A stretch of DNA of 7,639 nt from Spirochaetota bacterium (GTDB taxonomy: Bacteria > Spirochaetota > UBA4802 > UBA5550), in assembly GCA_022704585.1 (NCBI GenBank), contig JAKJGD010000078.1, positions 1 to 7,639 of the forward strand. Reading direction: 5' to 3'. Position 1 is the first letter of the stretch; each line of letters opens with the position of its first letter. The notes under the pieces are model-generated. The model was not told the origin of the DNA and did not search any database. It saw only the letters and a program-made list of their open reading frames with translations. The translations under genes and the position numbers were made by a program. This document shows, one piece after another, positions 1-5,617 of the stretch.

Positions 1-125
1 GAGCCAGCTACGCCGATGATGAGGTTCCACAGCAGGCCCATTCCCCGCCCCTTCATAATGAGACCGGCCAGCCATCCAGCCAGGAGTCCGATAGCCAGCA
101 GAACGAGAATGCTTGTTAATGTCAT
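1..125 (-). CDS. GlsB/YeaQ/YmgE-family small membrane protein (partial, 3' end missing)
   Basis: The minus strand reads an ATG at 125 followed by 41 codons that run off the left edge. The visible peptide is very hydrophobic, with a Gly-rich helix (GLLAGWLAGLIMKGRGMG) and then a second helix beginning WNLIIGVAG. This small-Gly-helix / short KG-rich loop / 'NLIIGVAG' pattern is typical of the GlsB/YeaQ/YmgE family, also called transglycosylase-associated proteins. These are roughly 80-90 residue inner-membrane proteins often induced by stress, with no proven enzymatic role, so about half is visible. An AAGGAG Shine-Dalgarno (134-139 on the plus strand) ends 8 nt before the ATG and supports this start. 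The family call rests on remembered pattern, not a search. Another small Gly-rich membrane protein is the main alternative. Confidence 0.75.
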   Translation of the reverse strand, partial: MTLTSILVLLAIGLLAGWLAGLIMKGRGMGLLWNLIIGVAG

Positions 126-153
126 GACAGATTCTCCTTGTTTGTATTATGAA

Positions 154-199
154 ATTTATTCTTCCATTGATAGAAGCTATCCTGTTCGATAGAATAAAT
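154..199 (-). promoter_or_regulatory. Nested inverted repeat in the leader of the GlsB-like gene
   Basis: ATTTATTCT (154-162) and AGAATAAAT (191-199) form a perfect 9-bp inverted repeat. The 28-nt interval holds a second inverted repeat, GATAG-AAG-CTATC (169-181). A further GATAG lies at 188-192, so GATAGAA occurs as a direct repeat at 169 and 188. The structure lies 29-74 nt upstream of the minus-strand ATG at 125. It could be a two-site operator or a folded 5' UTR. No convincing sigma-70 promoter could be placed for this gene, so the regulatory role is inference. Confidence 0.3.
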
Positions 200-297
200 C
201 AACAATAAAAACTCAATCTCGCGCCCTGCATGGCGGAATTACCGTCCGGATGGATTATAATTTTTATGCTGAATGTGGATTTTTTAATGTTAAGACA

Positions 298-326
298 TTG
301 ACTATATACTAAAATACTGTTATATT
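298..326 (+). promoter_or_regulatory. Near-consensus sigma-70 promoter
   Basis: The -35 box TTGACT (298-303, 5/6 to consensus) and the -10 box TATATT (321-326, 5/6) are separated by exactly 17 nt in an AT-rich setting. Transcription would begin near 332-334, giving a leader of about 22 nt before the ATG at 356. It is the best-formed promoter in the window and is followed directly by a strong ribosome-binding site and, 200 nt later, by an intrinsic terminator. Confidence 0.7.
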
Positions 327-341
327 AGCATAATTAATTAT

Positions 342-349
342 AAAGGAGG
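342..349 (+). promoter_or_regulatory. Strong Shine-Dalgarno deciding the start at 356
   Basis: AAAGGAGG is an extended match to the anti-Shine-Dalgarno of 16S rRNA and ends 6 nt before the ATG at 356. It is stronger than the site in front of any other gene in the window. It is the main reason to treat the following short ORF as translated rather than as an untranslated small RNA. Confidence 0.7.
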
Positions 350-355
350 AGAGAT

Positions 356-487
356 ATGAGTTCATCATCAAATTCATTTTGCAGAGACGGCTCTTGCCGG
401 AATTATCGGGCGAATGATTCCATATATGACGGAAGGCTTTGCGAAAGGTCGCATAACTTTTTCTCATTCAAGTATATTTCATGGTAA
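356..487 (+). CDS. Small orphan protein, 43 aa, function unknown
   Basis: This short ORF (ATG 356, TAA 485-487) begins MSSSSNSFCRDGSCRNYR and is polar. It has three Cys (residues 9, 14 and 29) in CxxxxC-like spacing, a basic/aromatic composition and an aromatic tail ending in W. No transmembrane segment or signal peptide is visible. Support comes from signals, not homology: a sigma-70 promoter at 298-326, an AAAGGAGG ribosome-binding site 6 nt upstream of the ATG, and a terminator at 523-553, all correctly ordered for a monocistronic unit. Codon choice is AT-rich (AAT, TTT, AGA, TTC/TCA mixtures), unlike the GC-rich neighbours, so it may be recently acquired or a young gene. I do not recognise the sequence. 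The alternative is a roughly 220-nt regulatory RNA, or a mis-framed gene, since another frame is open over 360-575. Confidence 0.5.
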   Translation: MSSSSNSFCRDGSCRNYRANDSIYDGRLCERSHNFFSFKYISW

Positions 488-522
488 AATACAGTTAGAA
501 GTGAATTATGAGGAATTATTGA

Positions 523-553
523 AAAAATGCCGCTCCTCTGGAGCGGCATTTTT
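523..553. terminator. Bidirectional intrinsic terminator
   Basis: The arms 523-536 (AAAAATGCCGCTCC) and 540-553 (its exact reverse complement) pair perfectly around a 3-nt loop TCT. The core is a 9-bp GC-rich stem. It is followed by T5 on the plus strand and, because of the A-run at 522-527, by T6 on the minus strand. On the plus strand it closes the small ORF unit, 35 nt after its stop. On the minus strand it lies 34 nt after the TPR gene stop, so it can end both convergent transcripts. Confidence 0.92.
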
Positions 554-587
554 AACCATTGCTTTTCACTTGTAACTATTCTCTGCC

Positions 588-1439
588 TTATGCCAGCTTC
601 TTTTTATAGGACTGGATCAGCTTCTCCGCCTTCTTGTACTCGCCCTTGAAGATGTAGAGCATGCTGAGCTTGGTGAGGTCTATGACCTTCGGCTCGCGCG
701 CGGCCATGTCCCCTTCCAGCTCGGTGATCGCCTCTTCCAGGTCGCCGATCTCCTTCATCTTGCTCTCGTAGGTCAGCTTTTCCAGATACTTTTTAAACCG
801 GGCGTATTCCGGCCTGCACTCGAGTGCGTCGGTCAGGTACTTGACCGCGTGGTCGTACATGCCCAGGTAGAAATAGCAGAACCCGTAGTAGCGGTTAATG
901 AACGACTTGTCCTCTGCCAGGTCTTTGATCCGGTCCAGGCACTCGATGGCCTTGCGGTACTGCTTCCACTCGTAATAGATGTGGGAGAGGAGGTAGTTGG
1001 CCTTGAGGTGCCGCGCGTCAACGGCGACCACCTCGAGCAGAAATTTCTCCGCTTTCTTGTAGTTTTCCTGGCTGTAGTGGACCAGCCCCAGGTAGTAGTT
1101 CCCTTCCAGGAAGCGCGGCTCGCGTTTGACCGACTCGGTGAAGTATTTCAGCGCCTGTGCGTAATTTTTCCGGTTGTAGTGCTCGACCCCAAGGTTCAGG
1201 AGCACGCGGTAATGCTGGTCGATCTTGAGCGCGTCAAGGTATGATGTTATGGCCGCTTCCGCGTCGCCCTGCCGCGCGTATATCTCGCCGATATTGTTGT
1301 AAGCGGCCACGAACTCCGGGTGACGGTCTATCGCGCGGCGGTATTCGCCTATCGCTTCGTCAAGGTAGCCCTGGTTGGAGAGCTCAAGGGCGCGGTTGTA
1401 AATGACGACTGCATCTCTTGGCACTGAGTTCGGTATCAT
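588..1439 (-). CDS. TPR-repeat protein, 283 aa, probably cytoplasmic scaffold
   Basis: The protein is almost entirely tetratricopeptide repeats, 34-residue helix-turn-helix units. Six successive repeats are readable at about residues 9-42, 43-75, 76-109, 110-143, 144-177 and 178-211. They show the W/L-G-Y-A-F-A-P pattern, for example 'YNNIGEIYARQGDAEAAITSY'-like units and terminal P-E/P-R pairs. A charged helical linker (about 212-248) and a last repeat ending in a Lys-rich tail (about 250-283) follow. TPR arrays bind partner peptides, so a scaffold role is likely but the partner is unknown. The ATG at 1439 is chosen because GAGAGGA lies 6 nt upstream on the minus strand. An in-frame ATG at 1514 would add 25 residues (Arg/Ala-rich, unlike a TPR) without a good ribosome site. 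No signal peptide is seen. The gene is divergent from the cyclase operon, and the terminator at 523-553 lies just downstream. Confidence 0.9.
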   Translation of the reverse strand: MIPNSVPRDAVVIYNRALELSNQGYLDEAIGEYRRAIDRHPEFVAAYNNIGEIYARQGDAEAAITSYLDALKIDQHYRVLLNLGVEHYNRKNYAQALKYFTESVKREPRFLEGNYYLGLVHYSQENYKKAEKFLLEVVAVDARHLKANYLLSHIYYEWKQYRKAIECLDRIKDLAEDKSFINRYYGFCYFYLGMYDHAVKYLTDALECRPEYARFKKYLEKLTYESKMKEIGDLEEAITELEGDMAAREPKVIDLTKLSMLYIFKGEYKKAEKLIQSYKKKLA

Positions 1440-1623
1440 GGTTGTTCCTCTCGCGATCGGTTTTGACTGTATGCAACGGCCCACGCCTGCCCGGCGGGCG
1501 GCGGACCGCATCATTACTGATATCGGCCTGTTGCGCTGAATTTTTAAGTAAAAGTTTACCTGATACCGGGACCGGATTTGTCCCTGGAATCGGCCATATT
1601 TTGGTCCGGAGCGGGTTTTAATC

Positions 1624-1649
1624 TTGACAATTGCCCGCCGGTATATACT
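1624..1649 (+). promoter_or_regulatory. Candidate promoter for the cyclase operon (non-optimal spacing)
   Basis: A perfect -35 hexamer TTGACA (1624-1629) is followed by TATACT (1644-1649, 5/6 to the -10 consensus), but the spacer is only 14 nt instead of 16-18. It lies 60 nt upstream of the cyclase ATG in the 269-nt divergent gap. If real, the short spacer would make it weak or dependent on an activator. No better-spaced pair was found in this gap. Confidence 0.3.
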
Positions 1650-1708
1650 CTGAGGGGTCGGTTTAAAGAATCAGCCCCGCCGTATTTTTGAAAGTGAGTT
1701 CATGACAT

Positions 1709-3397
1709 ATGTTCGGAAAAAAGATCAATAATACCAGGGTCTGGCCTGTCACCCTCAAGATCATAATAACCTTCAGCCTGTTTATACTCATCTCGAATTT
1801 TTCGTCCAATTACATCAATTACATATTCAACCGGTCGCAGCTCCTGGCCCTGATGAACCAGCTCCTCACCAAAGACCTGAAAAACATGTACGCGTACTGC
1901 AACGATCAATTCGAGATTTACCAGCTGGACAAGAACATGGAGGGGTCCATCGACGCCATTGAAAAACGGGGCGTGCACGAGCTGAAAAACACCAAGGCCC
2001 TCTTCCTCGGGGTAAGGGGCGATGGAAAGATCCTGTTCCAGGCCTCCCGTCCCGGGCTTCCCCGGCACGGCGCTTTCGCCGACGCTGCAGGCCTGGCCCT
2101 CCTGAATCGGGGCCTCGCGGCCATGAAGGACGAGGGCTCCATCACCTTCCACTACAATGACGAGGAATATTTCGGGATGTACAAATACAATCCCCGGTGG
2201 TCCGCCTTCATCCTCAGGGCCGAGGAGGTGAGCGAGTTCTATGCCGAGTCACGCGCCAACTTCCGCATCATCAGCATTGTGATCATCGCCATTACGGTGG
2301 TCGTGGGTGTCGTCGGGATTTTCATCCTGCGCTTCCTGCTGCGTTACATCGACGTGATCACGCGCTCCATCATGCGGATGATCAAGTCCCAGCAGCTCGA
2401 GCTGATAGACCTGTCCGGCGCGACCAACGACGACATCACCTACATGGGCGCGGCTTTCAACTCGCTCTCGAGCACGGTCGACAACGTGATCGGCATTTTC
2501 CGCAAGTTCGCCAACCAGGACGTGGTCAACAGGGCCTACCGCGACCGCGTGGTCAAGCTCGAGGGCACCCGGCGCGAGTTGACGATACTCTTCTCGGACA
2601 TCAAGAGCTTCACCTTTATCACTGAGACCCTGGGCAACGAGATCATCAACCTGCTGAACCTGCACTACGACCGGGCCATCCGCGAGATCGTCGGCCTGGA
2701 CGGCGTGATCGGCTCGATCATCAGCGACGCGCTCCTGGCGGTGTACAGCGTGCTGGACGGCTCCGGCAAGAACAAGTCCTACCAGGCGGTCATGTCCGCG
2801 CACCGCCTGCAGGAGGTAACGGAGACGCTCCGCATACGGATGGGAAACATCCGGGACGAGATGATACGGCAGAACGGGAAGCTCACGGCGGAGGAGGAAA
2901 AGATCTACAAGGCGGTGCTCCTGGAAATCGGGGTCGGTATAGATGGCGGCGAGGTCTTTTACGGCACGCTGGGGTCCTACGTGCGCATGACGAACACGGT
3001 CATCGGCGACAACGTCAACGCGGCGTCGCGGATGGAGGGCCTGACCCGCGTGTACAAGGTGCCGGTCATTTGCTCGGAGTACGTCAGGGGCGACATCGAG
3101 GCGAACGTCGAGGGGCACGGGATCCACTTCATCGAGCTCGACACCGTCATGGTGAAGGGAAAAACGACCGGCCAGAAGATCTACTGGCCCGTGCCGGATG
3201 CGGAATACGACGGCGCCCTGTCAAAGGATCTGGCCGCCTTCGAGCTGGGGCTCGAGCTCTACTACAAGGGGGACTGGATCGGCGCGCACACGAAGTTCAA
3301 GAAATGCACCCTCCCGGTCGCGGAGGTGTTCGTCGAGCGGACGCGCGAGCGTCCCCCTAAAGGGTGGAACGGAATATGGGAAATGAAAACGAAATAA
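1709..3397 (+). CDS. Membrane-bound class III adenylate/guanylate cyclase, 562 aa
   Basis: The likely reaction is ATP (or GTP) to the cyclic nucleotide plus pyrophosphate, at the inner membrane. The order is: transmembrane helix 1 (about 14-34), an extracytoplasmic sensor region of about 150 residues, transmembrane helix 2 (about 186-210), a HAMP-like linker (about 211-265), then the cyclase catalytic domain (about 288-492). Both metal-binding aspartates are present (D297 in FSDIKSFT, D340 in SIISDALLAVY), as are the transition-state residues N437 and R441 in GDNVNAASRME. The two purine-selecting positions are unusual: S336 where ATP cyclases have Lys, and T428 where Asp is common. Thr there is known in class IIIb. 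An insertion of roughly 15 residues precedes the GVGIDGGEVFYG strand. The C-terminal tail (505-562) has a TPR-like helix pair (FELGLELYYKGDWIGAHTKF) and ends in PPKGWNGIWEMKTK, a form of the tail seen in many bacterial class III cyclases. The ATG at 1709 has only a weak GTGAG-type ribosome site. It is first gene of the operon. Confidence 0.93.
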   Translation: MFGKKINNTRVWPVTLKIIITFSLFILISNFSSNYINYIFNRSQLLALMNQLLTKDLKNMYAYCNDQFEIYQLDKNMEGSIDAIEKRGVHELKNTKALFLGVRGDGKILFQASRPGLPRHGAFADAAGLALLNRGLAAMKDEGSITFHYNDEEYFGMYKYNPRWSAFILRAEEVSEFYAESRANFRIISIVIIAITVVVGVVGIFILRFLLRYIDVITRSIMRMIKSQQLELIDLSGATNDDITYMGAAFNSLSSTVDNVIGIFRKFANQDVVNRAYRDRVVKLEGTRRELTILFSDIKSFTFITETLGNEIINLLNLHYDRAIREIVGLDGVIGSIISDALLAVYSVLDGSGKNKSYQAVMSAHRLQEVTETLRIRMGNIRDEMIRQNGKLTAEEEKIYKAVLLEIGVGIDGGEVFYGTLGSYVRMTNTVIGDNVNAASRMEGLTRVYKVPVICSEYVRGDIEANVEGHGIHFIELDTVMVKGKTTGQKIYWPVPDAEYDGALSKDLAAFELGLELYYKGDWIGAHTKFKKCTLPVAEVFVERTRERPPKGWNGIWEMKTK

Positions 3398-4806
3398 AAG
3401 ACTTCAGGGAAACGAAAAAGGTGGAGGAGATCATCGAGGCGGCGGAGAAGGATTCGCTCCATGATTCGCCGACCCGCGGCCACGACGTTCCGGCCGCGGA
3501 CGCCGTCCCCCTGCCCGTGCAGAAGCGCTCTCCGTTCCTCCCTGAGGAGATCCATGACTTGGACAGCACGTCGCAGGTATACTCCCTCGAAGAGGAGTAC
3601 GCCCGCACCCGGAAGAACAGGAATTACCGGCTTTACCTGTTCATCCTCGGCTTCATCACGTTCGTGGTGATCTGCGTGCTGGGATTCAAGCTGTACCGGG
3701 AGTGGCGAGACTCGATCGTGGATGTGAGCATCACCGAGTTCGAGGACCTGCGGCTCAAGGACGTGATCGATTCGGCGCGGAAGCGGGGGAGCAACATAGA
3801 CGTGTTCCGCATCGAGCTGAAGGTGCTGGAGGCGGAGATGCTCACGGCAATGCTCGGGGTGCGGCGCGAATCGTACGCCCGGGAGATGGCCGTGCTCTCG
3901 CAGGGGCTCGGCGACGCGGAGACGGACGCGAAGATCGCCGCGATCCGGCGCGAGGAGGAAGCGCGGCTGAAGAGCGTGCGCGCCTCGTACAACGGGCTCA
4001 TGGCCCGGAAGCGCTCCCAGATCTACGCCCAGGAGGAAGAGCGGGCGAAAGAGGAGGAGGAGTTGGCGAAGCAGGGCGCCGCGGCCCGCAGCTCGAACAC
4101 CGACCGCCTCTACGAGCTCCACATGAAGCGGCTCCAGGACCGGCAGGAGACCGGCGTGGACGCGCTGAAGAAATACTACGACGGGTACATGGACTATGTC
4201 ATTATGAAATACAATCCCGTGTTCGCTCAGCCGGCGGCCGGGATCACCGGCGGAAGCGGTCCCGCCCTGACCGCAGGCGGCGCGCTCCGGGAATACGATC
4301 CCCTGCTGGACGAGTACGGGTTCAGCCCAAGCGACTTCGGCTCGCTCAGGAAGCGGATCGGCGACGAGACGATCGTGCTGAAGAGGCTGATGCGCGTGCC
4401 GTACCAGAACTCGGTGCCGCAGGCGCTCAAAGCGCTGGACGTCCTGACCGGGACCATCGTGCGTGATTACGAGGACCTCTGGTCCAGGCTGACCGGGGCG
4501 CTGGCCTCGAAAAACCAGCTCATCAAGCAGTACGAGTATCCCCTTGACTTCGTCCTCTCGGCAAAAAAGGAGAATGGCCTCATACTGGACCCGCGGGAGA
4601 ACGACTCCATCCTTGTGTACATGAACCGCTCCCTGAAGATCGAGGACGGCCGGACCGCGTCGGTCTACAACGGCGACCGGTACGTGGGCAGGATACGGCT
4701 CTACCGCGACCTGCGCGGGACCTACCGCGGCTCGGTGGTGTCCCTGGCGAACAAGAACGCGGTCATCAGGCCCACGAACAGGGTAATGCTCGACGCGAAG
4801 AAATGA
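3376..4806 (+). CDS. Bitopic inner-membrane protein with periplasmic coiled coil, 476 aa, family unknown
   Basis: I do not recognise the family. Visible layout: an acidic, probably disordered N-terminal region (1-76); a basic patch RTRKNRNYR (77-85); one transmembrane helix (about 86-105, LYLFILGFITFVVICVLGF); a long charged helical region with Glu/Arg/Lys/Ala heptad character (about 145-235, including AQEEERAKEEEELAKQ); a Gly/Pro/Ala-rich hinge (about 284-303); a helical segment (about 304-395); and a beta-rich C-terminal region (about 400-470). The basic patch before the helix predicts N-terminus in the cytoplasm and the large C-terminal part in the periplasm. The start is ATG 3376, giving a 22-nt overlap with the cyclase stop, with AGGGTGG 8 nt upstream. 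The in-frame GTG at 3364 adds 4 residues but has no properly spaced ribosome site. The overlap suggests translational coupling with the cyclase and possibly a shared signalling complex, which is inference. Confidence 0.85.
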   Translation: MGNENEIKDFRETKKVEEIIEAAEKDSLHDSPTRGHDVPAADAVPLPVQKRSPFLPEEIHDLDSTSQVYSLEEEYARTRKNRNYRLYLFILGFITFVVICVLGFKLYREWRDSIVDVSITEFEDLRLKDVIDSARKRGSNIDVFRIELKVLEAEMLTAMLGVRRESYAREMAVLSQGLGDAETDAKIAAIRREEEARLKSVRASYNGLMARKRSQIYAQEEERAKEEEELAKQGAAARSSNTDRLYELHMKRLQDRQETGVDALKKYYDGYMDYVIMKYNPVFAQPAAGITGGSGPALTAGGALREYDPLLDEYGFSPSDFGSLRKRIGDETIVLKRLMRVPYQNSVPQALKALDVLTGTIVRDYEDLWSRLTGALASKNQLIKQYEYPLDFVLSAKKENGLILDPRENDSILVYMNRSLKIEDGRTASVYNGDRYVGRIRLYRDLRGTYRGSVVSLANKNAVIRPTNRVMLDAKK

Positions 4807-4833
4807 CCCGGCTCCCGCCGGCGAGGGGACCCC

Positions 4834-5607
4834 ATGATCATCGCCACCTACAATGCAAATTCAATCCGGGCGCGGATGCCGGTCATCGAGCGATGGCTCG
4901 CCGGGGCCGCGCCGGACGTGCTCTGCCTCCAGGAGACGAAGGTAGAGGACCGTGATTTCCCCGTTGAAGCGATCGAGGCGCTGGGGTACCGTGCCGTGTT
5001 CAGGGGCGAGAAGTCCTACAACGGCGTTGCGATACTCTCCCGCCACGAGATCGAGAACGTGTCGTACGGGTTCGACGGCGCGGGGAGCGACGAGGGCACC
5101 CGCCTCGTTTCCGCGCGGATCCTCGGCATCGACATCGTCAATACCTACGTACCGCAGGGAACCTCCCCCGATTCGGAACGGTTCCAGTACAAGCTGGGCT
5201 GGTTCGGGCGGCTGCTCGAGCACTTCACCGGAAACTACAGGACCACGGACCGGCTTATCTGGCTTGGCGATTTCAACGTGGCGCCCGAGCCGATCGACGT
5301 GCATGATCCGAAGCGGCTCCTGGGCCACGTGGGCTTCCATCCGGACGAGCACCGGGCGCTGGCTGCGGTCAAGGCCTGGGGGTTCACCGACGTGTTCCGC
5401 AAGCACGAGCCGGGCCCGGGCCACTACTCCTTCTGGGACTACCGGGTGCGGGACAGCGTGGCGCGCGGGCTCGGGTGGCGGGTCGACCATATCTTTGCGA
5501 CCGGACCCCTGGCCGCGGCCTCGGTACGCGCCTGGATAGACCGCGGGCCCCGTGTCGGCGAGCGGCCCTCGGACCATACCCCCGTCGCGGCCGAGTTCTC
5601 CGTGTGA
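4834..5607 (+). CDS. xthA: Exodeoxyribonuclease III (AP endonuclease), 257 aa
   Basis: This Mg-dependent enzyme cuts DNA 5' to abasic sites and degrades 3' ends of duplex DNA in base-excision repair, in the cytoplasm. It spans the full endonuclease/exonuclease/phosphatase fold at the usual length (about 250-270 aa). The catalytic residues can be read in order: N7 in TYNANSIR, E34 in CLQETK, Y105 in NTYVPQG, D146 and N148 in LGDFNVAP, D218 in GWRVDHIF, and D247/H248 in the terminal PSDHTPV. The motif WDYR (201-204) is also characteristic of the family. The spacing matches the E. coli enzyme closely. The ATG at 4834 has a GAGGGG ribosome site 5 nt upstream and lies 27 nt after the bitopic protein stop, so it is probably cotranscribed. 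Nothing links it functionally to the cyclase; a passenger position is likely. Confidence 0.96.
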   Translation: MIIATYNANSIRARMPVIERWLAGAAPDVLCLQETKVEDRDFPVEAIEALGYRAVFRGEKSYNGVAILSRHEIENVSYGFDGAGSDEGTRLVSARILGIDIVNTYVPQGTSPDSERFQYKLGWFGRLLEHFTGNYRTTDRLIWLGDFNVAPEPIDVHDPKRLLGHVGFHPDEHRALAAVKAWGFTDVFRKHEPGPGHYSFWDYRVRDSVARGLGWRVDHIFATGPLAAASVRAWIDRGPRVGERPSDHTPVAAEFSV

Positions 5608-5617
5608 GGGGGCGGAG

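Noticed and set aside
154..199. Repeats here considered as CRISPR or mobile-element ends
   Set aside because: Arms are short, unique and not regularly spaced; no transposase, target duplication or spacer units are present.
849..1244. Plus-strand ORF of 131 aa inside the TPR gene
   Set aside because: Mirror-frame shadow of the TPR gene; the TPR frame shows clear repeats and the shadow does not.
1440..1514. 25-residue N-terminal extension of the TPR protein from an upstream ATG
   Set aside because: Arg/Ala-rich sequence unlike TPR and without a ribosome site; GAGAGGA supports the start at 1439.
1653..1678. GGGG...CCCC hairpin-like element before the cyclase considered as a terminator
   Set aside because: Only about four paired bases and a large loop, and no adjacent T-run.
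2249..3127. Minus-strand ORF of 292 aa inside the cyclase
   Set aside because: GC-rich antisense shadow of the cyclase catalytic domain with biased Asp/His/Val composition and no recognisable motif.
3262..4122. Minus-strand ORF of 286 aa across the cyclase end and the bitopic gene
   Set aside because: Antisense shadow with His/Leu/Arg-biased composition; the plus-strand frames have a clear transmembrane helix, coiled coil and operon context.
5552..5617. Upstream start of the exported protein inside xthA
   Set aside because: Would add a Ser/Pro-rich stretch ahead of an otherwise normal signal peptide; GTG 5618 has a good ribosome site.
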